Source of the DNA: an uncultured Dorea sp.
GTDB taxonomy: Bacteria; Bacillota; Clostridia; Lachnospirales; Lachnospiraceae
Length of the DNA stretch: 22,339 bases
Assembly (NCBI GenBank): GCA_910579925.1
Contig: CAJTVY010000050.1
Location: 1 to 22,339 of the forward strand
Direction: 5' to 3'
Numbering within the stretch: the stretch's first letter is position 1; every line of letters begins with the position of its first letter. The notes below the pieces were generated by a model. That model was not told the DNA's origin and ran no database searches. It saw only the letters and a list, made by a program, of their open reading frames with translations. A program made the position numbers and the translations under genes. This document shows, piece after piece, positions 1 through 8,227 of the stretch.

Positions 1-162
1 CATTTTATAAAATGATTTAAATGTGCAGCAGAGATTCTTAAGTTTATGATGTTGCACAATACCGGTGGTAATCAGCGCCAGAAAAATAATCAGAATAGAA
101 TCCAGCTTCAGCGCAAATCCGACAATTACGATCAGTACACCAGCCAATTTCACAAGTTCCAT
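1..162 (-). CDS. DUF969 family membrane protein, N-terminal part (cut by window edge)
   Basis: An ATG at 162 opens a frame that stays open to base 1 (54 codons). It is preceded by CCTCCT on the plus strand, that is AGGAGG on the coding strand, at 171-176 with 8-nt spacing. The product starts MELVKLAGVLIVIVGFALKL and is a run of hydrophobic residues through about residue 36. The opening pattern (KL.GVLIVIVGFALKLD, then a short hydrophobic stretch, then TF.SF.K) matches my memory of DUF969 membrane proteins, which usually pair with DUF979 and often sit near peptidase genes such as pyroglutamyl peptidase. It starts only 43 nt after the M14 peptidase stop with no terminator between, so the two are probably one transcript. 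A role in moving peptides or amino acids is inference. The function of DUF969 is not established. The rest of the gene, and a DUF979 partner if present, lie outside. Confidence 0.7.
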   Translation of the reverse strand, partial: MELVKLAGVLIVIVGFALKLDSILIIFLALITTGIVQHHKLKNLCCTFKSFYKM

Positions 163-205
163 AAAAAACTCCTCCTTTAGATAAAATATGGTTTACTCTC
201 TATCT

Positions 206-3200
206 TTACTCCGAATCTCCGATGACCATCGGCCTCAGCCTCGAATATTCGGCAAAGATCTGCCCGTTGCGGCACTCACAGACACATGTTCTCATATGCC
301 TGGCGTTTTTAAGCATAAAAAGCGTCGCCTCGTCATGGGCCATATGCGCCCTTGCACACAGGTTCAGATATTCTCCCTGCGCCGTCTCATCCGCCACCTC
401 ACTGGTGTACGCAACCGTAGTAATCCAGGGGAACCGGATGGAAGGATACCTGTGGTTTCTGTCATACGCAAACGGTATCCAGTAATTAATCATCTCTTTA
501 TAATAATCTGCCGGAAACAGTTTGGGCATCCACCCATGAGCATATTTTTCAAACTGGGCGCTCCACTCTCTGTTCCACGCCGCCATCTCCTCATCCTCTG
601 CAATCTTATCTGCAATCACATCCTCCATCTTCTTATTGACCGGATAGTTGCACTGGTATTGAGAATCCGTCACATACCAGAAATACCCGTAAAGCAGAGA
701 TCTTGGCAGCCAGAATCCTTTATAGGACGGCGACGTATAGCCTGAAAACTGCTGTTCCCACTCATGGCTCGGCACCCCGTGATTATCCACGATAATATCA
801 GGCACATACTTTTCAAATAGTCTGGTAAGCCCCATTGCTTCCCGGTGAATCGTATCCTGTCTGAAATGGTCATGATAGAATTCTTTTCCCACAGCGTTAA
901 ATCTGGCCACATGGAACTTCCAGTAAGGATGTTCCTTCTGAAGTTCGTAGTGGATCGCCGTACCGTCTACGTTCTCCATAGGGACGATTACCAGATTCAG
1001 CCAGTCTGCAAGCCCTCGCCAGGTATCATCCGTCAATAGCTTCCGAAGCAGAAGCAGAGCCGCATTCGTGCTGGACACCTCGTTTGCATGGTGCCTTGCA
1101 TTAATAATCTCACTGGGACACCTGCTCAGACGTTTTGTCATGGAAAGATAGCCCTGATACTGCGGTTCAAGCCAGATTCCGTAAAGTTCTCTTCCTGCAT
1201 AAGAATACGCCGTTCGGAAAACCTGGATACCTTCTACACATTTCAGTTCTTCTATGATCTCCCGATAAGTTTCATATCCGATTATTTCCTTATCAAAAAG
1301 ATTGATTTCTGAAATACACTTTTTCTGAACCGGACGCTTTGGCGGCGCCGCCGCCCCATATGCCTTCCCATCTTCGCCCACAAGACAGATTTCATACCCT
1401 TCATCCATCTCTTCACTGGCAGACAATACGCCCTTAGAAAAAAGATCCGCATAAGCCGCAGCCACTTCTGGCTGGACGCCCTTTACCGGAATCTCAACCA
1501 GCAGCTTTCCATCCCGGCGGCAGATCCTGGAAATCCAGAGAGAAACCTGTTCTCTCTCTTTCTGTCTCAGAAGCACTTTATCTCCCTGCAGGATACAAGG
1601 TTCCTCCTTCTGCCGCTCAGACAGCGTCACACGAAATGACGGCGCACCATTCCTGACGTGAATCTTAGGAAGAATCAGGCCAGGCGCATCAAAAATCTCA
1701 TTCACCGTCTGGACCCCAAAATTTTTAAAATAATCACTCCCTACAAAATACAGATCCTCATGAAGCGCATCTAACGAAGAGATCAGGTCCTCCCTGCTCC
1801 CCGTCCGGTAATCCGGCTCACTTGCCCATACCTCCAGAGATAATTCCTGGAAAAACGGCTGCATATGTGAATGAACCTCTCCCTTCGTCTTCTCTTCAAT
1901 ATAGGCGCGGCACTCCGGTAACACCTCCTTCTGGTAAATGTCCCAGATCCGTTCCAGATCGGTAGAAAGTTTCCGGTTAAGAACCTCCGCATCATTCATC
2001 CACACCTTTATATATCCCGTTGCCGGGTGTACCTTTCCAAGACCGGGATATTCATCAAGATACGGTCTCTCCGAGCATCTGGCAAGATACCGGAACTCCT
2101 CGCAGGATCCGTCCGTCCCTGTTACCCTGCACAGATACGTCAGTTCTTCCGTTCCCTCATATACCCGGAAAATCACCCGGTCCTCAGGAACGGACAATTT
2201 TTCTGTCAGCATATCCTGAATCGGATACAGTTCCTGCAGATAACGAATCGGAAGGTCGTACCACCTGTCTGGATCATTCGCTTTGAGATTGTGGTAAGAA
2301 GGGGTTGCGCCGTTCTCATCCTGCCACTTCGTCTCACCTTCCGGGAGAAACGGCCGAAAGAAAATTTCTATCTTCTCCGTCTTCTTCCCCACGACAGCCG
2401 GGATCACGGCCTCAGCCATCCATGAATACCCCTGCTTATAGGCACAGATGATCTGAATCTCCTCGGCACAGGCGCCCCTCTTTTCCACTTCTTCCCCAAT
2501 ACGTCCGGAAATCTCTTCCCGCACTTTTTGTCCCTCGCTTAAAGCCCCTTCTATCCTTACCTTGTCCCCCTTCCCAAGTCTCGAATAAATCTCTTCCCTT
2601 AAAACCTCCTCAAAAACATCCGCCTCCCAGGGAAGTTCATAATTCTTCTCATAGATCTTCCTTCCCGACTTATAATCCAGGATCTGTGCATCCGGAAAAT
2701 ACCTTTTCTGTCCCTCGCTGATCTCTGGAGAGCCATATAAGACGAAGTTCCCATTCTTCCCCATCTCTTTCCCGAGTGCATGAAGATACGCAAGCTGACC
2801 GTCAGCTCCTCTCATGGCAAAATCATCCGTCCAGTCCATCAGCACGTCACGCCAGCTTTTCCATAGCCCGTCTGTCAGAGGGAATTTTCCGCAGATAAGA
2901 CTGCACAACTCTAACAGTTCCCATCCATTTCCGCTGACCCGGATATGTACCGGACGAGCGTCTCCCTCTATCTGGCTGCAATCAGGAATCTCCATAAGAG
3001 AGACTTCTGCATGTTCCCCATAGGAAAATACCACGGCGTTGCCCTCGTATCCTTCCGGCGCAAGGATGCCGCCCTCATAAGACGTTGTCTCCATTCCGAA
3101 CCGGAAAGCAATATTACATGCCGCCGCAAGCATCCATTCGTCCGCATTATGCGGAAGAACCAGCTTTACATCCAGCCTGTCCGGCAATAGATCATAATCC

Positions 3201-3499
3201 TCGTCTTTTAAAAACATACCTCTGGAAAACAGATACTCAATCCCTCTTTCCTTCCGGAAATCCAGCTCAAACACAGGTCCCTTCTTTTCTGCCGGAAGAT
3301 AATGCTCCGGCTGCTCCCTGTTTTCCAGCTTCCACAGACCCATCAGCTCTTCTTTTGTTCCTGGAATCTCTATCTCGCCGTCCGGGGCTGCAACCGGAAA
3401 AACCGCTGTCTCTGACTGGAATCCCATAAGCAGCGCCGCCTGAAGCGCATAACTCATTTCTTCTCTGTCAGACGGCTTCTTTACTCTTAACCGCTCCAT
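206..3499 (-). CDS. Very large M14-family zinc metallopeptidase (carboxypeptidase-like)
   Basis: The protein has 1097 residues from the ATG at 3499, which has a GAAAGGAG ribosome binding site at 3511-3518. The longer frame begins at a TTG overlapping that region and is unlikely. The last third carries an M14 carboxypeptidase-like domain, about residues 735-1000. It has the zinc motif HxxE in RHHANEVSS (about H804 and E807), an NVDG segment near 843-846 corresponding to the NPDG region, and a later DNHG whose His (about 907) may be the third zinc ligand. The N-terminal 730 residues do not resemble a family I can name. M14 enzymes of this kind are usually about 300-500 residues, so the extension is striking. 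No signal peptide is visible, which suggests a cytoplasmic enzyme. It leads the transcript into the DUF969 gene and is divergent from the TetR regulator, which probably controls it. Substrate is unknown; peptide breakdown is the likely role. Confidence 0.85.
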   Translation of the reverse strand: MERLRVKKPSDREEMSYALQAALLMGFQSETAVFPVAAPDGEIEIPGTKEELMGLWKLENREQPEHYLPAEKKGPVFELDFRKERGIEYLFSRGMFLKDEDYDLLPDRLDVKLVLPHNADEWMLAAACNIAFRFGMETTSYEGGILAPEGYEGNAVVFSYGEHAEVSLMEIPDCSQIEGDARPVHIRVSGNGWELLELCSLICGKFPLTDGLWKSWRDVLMDWTDDFAMRGADGQLAYLHALGKEMGKNGNFVLYGSPEISEGQKRYFPDAQILDYKSGRKIYEKNYELPWEADVFEEVLREEIYSRLGKGDKVRIEGALSEGQKVREEISGRIGEEVEKRGACAEEIQIICAYKQGYSWMAEAVIPAVVGKKTEKIEIFFRPFLPEGETKWQDENGATPSYHNLKANDPDRWYDLPIRYLQELYPIQDMLTEKLSVPEDRVIFRVYEGTEELTYLCRVTGTDGSCEEFRYLARCSERPYLDEYPGLGKVHPATGYIKVWMNDAEVLNRKLSTDLERIWDIYQKEVLPECRAYIEEKTKGEVHSHMQPFFQELSLEVWASEPDYRTGSREDLISSLDALHEDLYFVGSDYFKNFGVQTVNEIFDAPGLILPKIHVRNGAPSFRVTLSERQKEEPCILQGDKVLLRQKEREQVSLWISRICRRDGKLLVEIPVKGVQPEVAAAYADLFSKGVLSASEEMDEGYEICLVGEDGKAYGAAAPPKRPVQKKCISEINLFDKEIIGYETYREIIEELKCVEGIQVFRTAYSYAGRELYGIWLEPQYQGYLSMTKRLSRCPSEIINARHHANEVSSTNAALLLLRKLLTDDTWRGLADWLNLVIVPMENVDGTAIHYELQKEHPYWKFHVARFNAVGKEFYHDHFRQDTIHREAMGLTRLFEKYVPDIIVDNHGVPSHEWEQQFSGYTSPSYKGFWLPRSLLYGYFWYVTDSQYQCNYPVNKKMEDVIADKIAEDEEMAAWNREWSAQFEKYAHGWMPKLFPADYYKEMINYWIPFAYDRNHRYPSIRFPWITTVAYTSEVADETAQGEYLNLCARAHMAHDEATLFMLKNARHMRTCVCECRNGQIFAEYSRLRPMVIGDSE

Positions 3500-3555
3500 T
3501 TTCTCTCCCTCTCCTTTCAAATTCAAACTAAATTCCGTACTTCATTCCTGTTTTT

Positions 3556-3584
3556 ATTTTAACAAAGTATAATACCTTAGTCAA
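3556..3584 (-). promoter_or_regulatory. Promoter of the M14 peptidase-DUF969 transcript
   Basis: On the minus strand, TTGACT (3579-3584) and TAAAAT (3556-3561) are separated by exactly 17 nt. This is a good sigma-A match. It would give a leader of about 50 nt before the start at 3499. Confidence 0.7.
3564..3578. promoter_or_regulatory. Candidate operator dyad in the divergent control region
   Basis: AAAGTAT-A-ATACCTT is a 15-bp dyad centred on 3571 with 6 of 7 base pairs matching (only 3566/3576 fails). It fills the spacer between the -35 and -10 boxes of the peptidase promoter and lies just upstream of the candidate TetR gene promoter. That is the classic position for repression by the adjacent TetR-type protein, but binding is inferred from position only. 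Confidence 0.45.
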
Positions 3585-3585
3585 G

Positions 3586-3614
3586 TTGAACGAAAAGATT
3601 CTTTATGTTACCAT
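3586..3614 (+). promoter_or_regulatory. Candidate promoter of the TetR regulator gene
   Basis: TTGAAC (3586-3591) and TACCAT (3609-3614) are spaced by 17 nt. The -10 match is only moderate (4 of 6). It would give a leader of about 43 nt before the start at 3664. It faces away from the peptidase promoter with only one base between the two -35 boxes. Confidence 0.4.
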
Positions 3615-3663
3615 AGAATCGTATAAAACCGCTAATAACTTAGGAAGAAAAGAGGAAAATGAT

Positions 3664-4254
3664 ATGCGCGGCCCCTATAAAAAGAAAACAAAAGCCAAAA
3701 TCATGCAGGCTGCATGGGAATTATTCCAGAAGCACGGCTATGACGAGACTACCATATCAGAGATTATTAAAAAATCAGGCACCTCCCGCAGCGCTTTCTA
3801 TCATCATTTCCGCGGGAAAGAAGAACTGCTCTTTACGATTGCCTACATCTATGATAACGACTATGATACATGGCTTAAGGATTACTACGATGAAAATCTG
3901 CATATCGTAGACAATCTGATCTCCTTTAACCGCTATGTCATGTGTGCCGTGGAATCCTCCCCTTTCTGCGCCTTTTATCCCACCTTGTACGGACTCCAGG
4001 TAATGACAGACGGCGTACGGCATATTCTGAATCCGGACAGACGGTATTATCAGATTCTGCGGCAGCTTCTGAAAGATGGTATTGAATCCGGGCAGATCGG
4101 TTCTCCCCACACATATACGGTTCTGACTGACATGATCACAAGCTTTCAGATTGGGATCACCTACAACTGGTGCCTGCAGCAGAAACGGTACTCTCTGGTC
4201 CAGTACGGATGCGACCTCATGGAACCATTTTTTCAGTCGCTGAAAATCCGGTAA
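3664..4254 (+). CDS. TetR/AcrR-family transcriptional regulator
   Basis: The 196-residue product begins MRGPYKKKTKAKIMQAAWEL. The ATG at 3664 was chosen because AGAGG at 3651-3655 sits 8 nt upstream. The frame is open back to a TTG at 3586, but that lies in the presumed promoter. Residues 10-57 form a TetR helix-turn-helix: an ALELF-like AAWELFQKHGY, then TTISEI, SGTSRSAFYHHF and GKEELL, all classic family positions. The C-terminal 140 residues are the variable ligand and dimer domain and give no ligand clue; they are rich in Tyr and Cys. The size is normal for the family. It is divergent from the M14 peptidase gene, so it most likely represses that transcript and itself through the dyad at 3564-3578. 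The ligand might be a peptide or a related product, but nothing in the sequence shows this. Confidence 0.9.
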   Translation: MRGPYKKKTKAKIMQAAWELFQKHGYDETTISEIIKKSGTSRSAFYHHFRGKEELLFTIAYIYDNDYDTWLKDYYDENLHIVDNLISFNRYVMCAVESSPFCAFYPTLYGLQVMTDGVRHILNPDRRYYQILRQLLKDGIESGQIGSPHTYTVLTDMITSFQIGITYNWCLQQKRYSLVQYGCDLMEPFFQSLKIR

Positions 4255-4276
4255 ATTATAATTGCAGAAAGAAAAA

Positions 4277-4327
4277 GGATCTGCTGTAAACTGCCATCGT
4301 TAGCAGATGGCAATTTACGGCAGACCC
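4277..4327 (-). terminator. Long hairpin terminator of the minus-strand aminotransferase cluster
   Basis: Arms 4280-4298 and 4306-4324 pair over 19 positions with two mismatches that become G-U pairs in RNA. The loop is 7 nt, and two more G-C pairs follow beyond a mismatch. Read on the minus strand, the stem is followed at once by CCTTTTTCTTTC, a usable U-tract. It ends transcription coming from the gene at 4376-4888. On the plus strand the stem is not followed by a T-run, so it is probably only partly effective for the TetR gene. Confidence 0.75.
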
Positions 4328-4375
4328 GCTGGTTCTTGTATGAATCTTAAGCGTCAGAATCCGACGCCTCCTATA

Positions 4376-4888
4376 TTATCCAAGAACATGCACGCCTCCA
4401 AGCAGCACGTAGGAAATAAACCACATAATCACAGTCGCCATAAAGATTCCAAGAATCACGGCCGGAAATGCTTTCTTAAACTTTACGCCAAGCAGCGCGG
4501 CAATCAGCGACCCCGTCCAGGCCCCGGTTCCCGGAAGGGGGATTCCCACGAACAGCACCAGGCCCCAGAATTCATACTTTTCAATCTGATCACTCTTACT
4601 CATAGCCTTGGATTCCAGTTTCGTCACCATGGGCTTGAAAAGTTTCGTCCCCTTCATCCAATTAAAAACCGGCGTAATCAGAAGCAGAATAAACGGCACA
4701 GGAATAATATTTCCTATGATGCACAGCGGTATTGCCTTGGCCACCGGCACGCCAAGCAGCGGCCCGGCCACCAGAAGTGCGCCTCGAAGTTCCAGAATTG
4801 GTATCATGGATATGATAAATACAATTGCTTCCTTCCCAACGCTTGCGCCCAGGGCATCGATAATACTCTGTACTAATGTTTCTGTCAT
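4376..4888 (-). CDS. Small multidrug export family membrane protein (COG2426-like)
   Basis: The 170-residue protein starts at an ATG with AAGGAG on the coding strand at a good distance (plus-strand CTCCTT near 4896-4901). It is strongly hydrophobic with about four membrane segments: roughly 20-42, 48-74, 107-130 and 140-165. The motifs ISMIPILELRGALLV, GNIIPVPFILLL and GIPLPGTGAWTG, with the acidic ELRGA turn and the PLPGTGAWTG loop, are typical of the putative small multidrug export family (PF06695). Despite the name, substrates of this family are poorly known. It lies 11 nt after the end of hisC and is the last gene before the hairpin terminator, so it is co-transcribed with the aminotransferases. 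The product exported, if any, cannot be told from the sequence. Confidence 0.85.
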   Translation of the reverse strand: MTETLVQSIIDALGASVGKEAIVFIISMIPILELRGALLVAGPLLGVPVAKAIPLCIIGNIIPVPFILLLITPVFNWMKGTKLFKPMVTKLESKAMSKSDQIEKYEFWGLVLFVGIPLPGTGAWTGSLIAALLGVKFKKAFPAVILGIFMATVIMWFISYVLLGGVHVLG

Positions 4889-4899
4889 AACCTTCTCCT

Positions 4900-5967
4900 T
4901 TATGAACGATTCCTTCCCATATAATTCTCAAGAAATCGAAATAATACTTCCATCTCTTCCCTTGTCCCGATGGTAATCCTTAAATACTGTTCAATCCTCT
5001 CACTTCCCCAGTACCGGACATAAATTCCGTTCTCCTTCAACGCTTCGAATAATTCCTTCGCATCATATGCAGGATGGGCGGCAAAGATAAAATTAGCGCT
5101 GGAATCAAGACACTGGAAACCAAGTTCTGCGAACCGGCCCTTCGCCCACTCCCGTGTTTCAATAATTTTACGAATTCCCTCCTCAAAATATTCCCTGTCC
5201 CTTACCGATTCTACGCCGCACACCAGCGCAGCCTGGTTCATGGTGTAAGAATTAAAGGAATACTTCGCATCATTCAGATACTTAATCAAGAGCGGGCTGC
5301 CAATCGCATACCCGATGCGCATGCCCGCCATGGACCTGGCCTTGGAAAATGTCTGTACCACCACCAGATTGTCGTACCTGTCAATCAGTTCCAGTGCAGA
5401 CCGCCCTGCAAAATCAATGTAAGCCTCATCCACAATTACAATCACATCCTGGTTCTTTCGGACAATCTCTTCCACAACATCCAGTTCCTCATAGATTGCA
5501 GTCGGAGCATTGGGATTCGGAAAGATAACGCCGCCATTCTCCCTATAGTAGTCCTCCTTCACAATCCGAAAATCCTCATCCAGCTTCTGGCATTCATAAG
5601 GAATCCGGTAAAGTTCCGCCCAGACCTTATAGAAAGAATATGTAATATCCGGGAATAAAACCGGCTTCTGTGAGTTAAAAAAGGTCAGGAAACACATGGA
5701 TAATACATCATCCGACCCCACGCCAACAAACACCTGCTCTGGATTCACATGATAGAAATCCGCAAGCGCATTCACCAGAGGAGCACAGGTGGGATCCGGA
5801 TAGAGTCTGAGTCTGTCCGTATCCAACTCTTCCAGGGCTTTTGTCACCCCCGGACATGGCGGATAAGGATTCTCGTTGGTATTCAGTTTGATTACTTTAT
5901 TCTGGGGCTGTTCCCCTGGAACATAAGGTTCCACCTTACGGATATTTCTCTCAAATGTTCTCATCAT
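4900..5967 (-). CDS. hisC: Histidinol-phosphate aminotransferase-type enzyme
   Basis: The 355-residue class I/II PLP aminotransferase has the HisC pattern: LNTNENPYPP at 28-37, LRLYPDP at 53-59, GVGSDDVL at 82-89, FPNPNAPT at 149-156, VDEAYIDF at 179-186 and the PLP-binding SKARSMAGMRIG with K209. In histidine synthesis HisC moves an amino group from glutamate to imidazole-acetol phosphate. Length is normal. Two ATGs in tandem (5967 and 5964) share a GAGG site, and the first is kept. The gene is not in a his operon here: its neighbours are another aminotransferase, a DUF2156 protein and a membrane exporter. It could therefore be the cell's histidine enzyme or a relative acting on aromatic or other substrates. 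The family call is strong, the precise substrate less so. Confidence 0.85.
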   Translation of the reverse strand: MMRTFERNIRKVEPYVPGEQPQNKVIKLNTNENPYPPCPGVTKALEELDTDRLRLYPDPTCAPLVNALADFYHVNPEQVFVGVGSDDVLSMCFLTFFNSQKPVLFPDITYSFYKVWAELYRIPYECQKLDEDFRIVKEDYYRENGGVIFPNPNAPTAIYEELDVVEEIVRKNQDVIVIVDEAYIDFAGRSALELIDRYDNLVVVQTFSKARSMAGMRIGYAIGSPLLIKYLNDAKYSFNSYTMNQAALVCGVESVRDREYFEEGIRKIIETREWAKGRFAELGFQCLDSSANFIFAAHPAYDAKELFEALKENGIYVRYWGSERIEQYLRITIGTREEMEVLFRFLENYMGRNRS

Positions 5968-6030
5968 TTTTGTCCTCTGCCCCGATACGGTATTCTCCGA
6001 ACCAGGATCATCTCAACTTTCCCTCGGATA

Positions 6031-7224
6031 TCAGATTAAAGCATATTCTCCGGCCAGTTCTTTGAATTTTGGCAGTGAATTCACAATGGTCTCATAAGCC
6101 ACGCAGTATGCAAGCCTTACATACCCCGGACACCCAAAAGAACTTCCCGGCACCAGCAGAAGATTGTATTTCTTCGCCGCCGCACAGAACTCCTTCTCAT
6201 CGGCAGCCGGCGACTTCACGAAGAGATAGAAAGCTCCCTGGGGCCTGATACACTCGAATCCGCATTCCTTAAGTCCACGATACAGAGTCTCCCGATTCCT
6301 GTCGTAGAAAGAAATGTCCGTCTTCTCATTGATACATTTCATAACCACTTTCTGCTGCAGGGTGGGCGCATTCACAAATCCTAAGATCCGCGTGGCCACG
6401 TTCGCCGCCGCCAGCACCTGCTCGCTGTCCTTTACCTCGTCCGGGATCACCAGATAACCGATCCGTTCTCCCGGAAGGGATAAAGACTTACTGTATGAAT
6501 ACCCTACAATAGTATTGGCATAATATTTCGTAAGATAAGGAACCGTTACCCCGTCATAGACCAGTTCCCGGTAAGGCTCGTCAGAGATCAGGTAGATCTC
6601 TGTCCCATACTCCTTCTGTTTTGCCTCCATAATCGCCGCAAGTTTCTTTATCGTCTCCTCAGAATAAACCACGCCCGTGGGATTATTAGGCGTATTCACG
6701 ATCACCGCCTTCGTCTTTGGCGTAATTTTCTCCTCAAATTCCTGAAGCTTCGGCTGAAAGTCTACGGTATTCGGTGAGATTTCCACCAGAACGCCGTCAT
6801 AATTATTCGTATAAGAACGGTACTCTCCAAAATACGGGGCAAACGCAATGACTTCATCCCCTGGATTCAGCAATGTCTTCAGAATGACATTAAGTCCCCC
6901 TGCCGCACCTACGGACATCACAATATTCTTACCTTCAAACTCCGTTCCAAAACGCTCGTTCAGAGACTGCGCCACCGTCTCCCGCACGTCCGCATAACCG
7001 GAATTACTGTTGGTATACCCATGAAGAACAACCGGATCATTCTCGTCAAGCAACTCCATGATCGCCTTCTTTACTGCCTCCGGCGCCGCCACGTTCGGAT
7101 TACCAAGGCTGAAATCAAACACATTTTCTGCCCCGTAAATCTGTGCAAGCCGGTTTCCCTCCTCGAACATTGCCCGGATTGCCGAACTGTTTGCCACCAT
7201 ATTCTTCATCTTCTCTGCTATCAT
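6031..7224 (-). CDS. PLP-dependent aminotransferase, aspartate aminotransferase type
   Basis: The product has 397 residues. The ATG at 7224 has AAGGAGAG on the coding strand about 7 nt upstream, partly overlapping the stop of the preceding gene. Fold type I features are in order: FSLGNPNVAAP (38-48), GYTNSNSGY (69-77), SVGAAGGLN (104-112), VNTPNNPTG (176-184), ISDEPYRELVYDG with D215, the Schiff-base lysine K246 in YSYSKSLSLPGERIGY, and a C-terminal GYVRLAYC whose Arg should bind the substrate carboxylate. This is the AspB-like subgroup, transferring amino groups between amino acids and 2-oxoacids. The substrate is not settled by sequence. It follows the DUF2156 gene by 14 nt and precedes hisC by 63 nt, so the three are likely one operon. 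Confidence 0.88.
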   Translation of the reverse strand: MIAEKMKNMVANSSAIRAMFEEGNRLAQIYGAENVFDFSLGNPNVAAPEAVKKAIMELLDENDPVVLHGYTNSNSGYADVRETVAQSLNERFGTEFEGKNIVMSVGAAGGLNVILKTLLNPGDEVIAFAPYFGEYRSYTNNYDGVLVEISPNTVDFQPKLQEFEEKITPKTKAVIVNTPNNPTGVVYSEETIKKLAAIMEAKQKEYGTEIYLISDEPYRELVYDGVTVPYLTKYYANTIVGYSYSKSLSLPGERIGYLVIPDEVKDSEQVLAAANVATRILGFVNAPTLQQKVVMKCINEKTDISFYDRNRETLYRGLKECGFECIRPQGAFYLFVKSPAADEKEFCAAAKKYNLLLVPGSSFGCPGYVRLAYCVAYETIVNSLPKFKELAGEYALI

Positions 7225-7238
7225 GTTCTTCTCTCCTT

Positions 7239-8141
7239 CTAGCCCTCTTTCACAAGCCCCTTCTCTACCATAAATACAGGACGGTACGACAATTTTGCTT
7301 TGCGCAGTCCCTCGGCTCCGGTATCCTCCTCACGGTTCACATAGGTATACTCCCTGCACTCATGCTCCACAAACTGCTGATTAATCATAGGATATGCGCC
7401 CTCTATGTCTGCAAACGCTTTCTCAATATGGACAACATAAGTATCGGAACATACCGGCTCTCCGATGGTAAACGCCACTACGTTTCCGTCAATCCTCAGT
7501 ATCCCTCCTGTCAGTTCCAGTTCCCGAAACAGCCTTAGGGCATTCATGGTCACACAGATCTCTCCGAGTTTTGCAGGATCATCCTCGCATCCATTCTCTT
7601 CCCGCCACTTTAACGCCATCTGGAAGCACTCTTCCACATTCTCATCCGAGATCGCCTCATAAGACCATCTGTCTTCATACAGCTTCTTAAATTTATTAAT
7701 ATGGTTTCGCTTACCATGCAGTTTCTTTCCGGACAGAGTCGCAAGCTTCTCCGACTCATAGACATAATCTGCACTGTCTCTGTCATACTCAATCTGAAAT
7801 CTTCCCGGATACCACTGATCCAGCTGCGCAAACTGATCCGGCGTCAGATTATACATCTGAAACGGCACGCCCCTCTCCTTACAATACTTCATCAGCCATT
7901 CAACAGCCTTCTTAACGTCTTCAGGCTGCCCAGCCGGATACGCAAAAGCCAGATGCTCTTCATCCTCGCTCTTGAAAACCAGTGAATTCTCAACAATGGC
8001 CCACTTTACCGGATACTGGCGTGACCAAAGGTACACATTGGCAAATGTCCTCTCACAACTCCGGCTTGTATGATGCTGAAAGTAATGTGAAATGATATCC
8101 TTATCTTCTAACTCTGCTCTTTTAAACTGTATCTCGTCCAT
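7239..8141 (-). CDS. DUF2156 (phosphatidylglycerol lysyltransferase C-terminal-like) protein
   Basis: The 300-residue protein starts at 8141 after a GAAGG site on the coding strand with 7-nt spacing. The segments ISHYFQHHTSRSCERTFANVYLW near the start, KKLHGKRNHINKFKKLY in the middle, and GGILRIDGNVVAFTIGEP with AYPMINQQF and YVNREEDTGAEGLRKAKLSYRP at the end are typical of the DUF2156 family. That family has the tandem GNAT-like fold seen in the aminoacyl-transfer domain of MprF. There are no membrane segments, so this is the stand-alone soluble form. Its acceptor is unknown. A role in attaching an aminoacyl group to a lipid, peptide or small molecule is inference from fold. It leads the aminotransferase-hisC-exporter cluster, with 14 nt to the next gene. 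Confidence 0.85.
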   Translation of the reverse strand: MDEIQFKRAELEDKDIISHYFQHHTSRSCERTFANVYLWSRQYPVKWAIVENSLVFKSEDEEHLAFAYPAGQPEDVKKAVEWLMKYCKERGVPFQMYNLTPDQFAQLDQWYPGRFQIEYDRDSADYVYESEKLATLSGKKLHGKRNHINKFKKLYEDRWSYEAISDENVEECFQMALKWREENGCEDDPAKLGEICVTMNALRLFRELELTGGILRIDGNVVAFTIGEPVCSDTYVVHIEKAFADIEGAYPMINQQFVEHECREYTYVNREEDTGAEGLRKAKLSYRPVFMVEKGLVKEG

Positions 8142-8227
8142 ATCCTGACCTTCTCTTTACATCTATTCTTTCGTATCATGCCTCACAGGGCGCAAATCTA
8201 TTCATTCATGTCGGATCTGTTTTCACC

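Noticed and set aside
3500..3526. Longer start (TTG at 3526) for the M14 peptidase
   Set aside because: The upstream TTG overlaps the ribosome binding site of the ATG at 3499, which has good spacing.
3586..3663. Longer start (TTG at 3586) for the TetR regulator
   Set aside because: That TTG is part of the likely -35 box, and AGAGG is placed correctly for the ATG at 3664.
4307..4876. Plus-strand 189-codon open frame rich in His, Arg and Lys
   Set aside because: It lies antisense over the small multidrug export gene, has composition typical of a shadow frame, and lacks a start signal.
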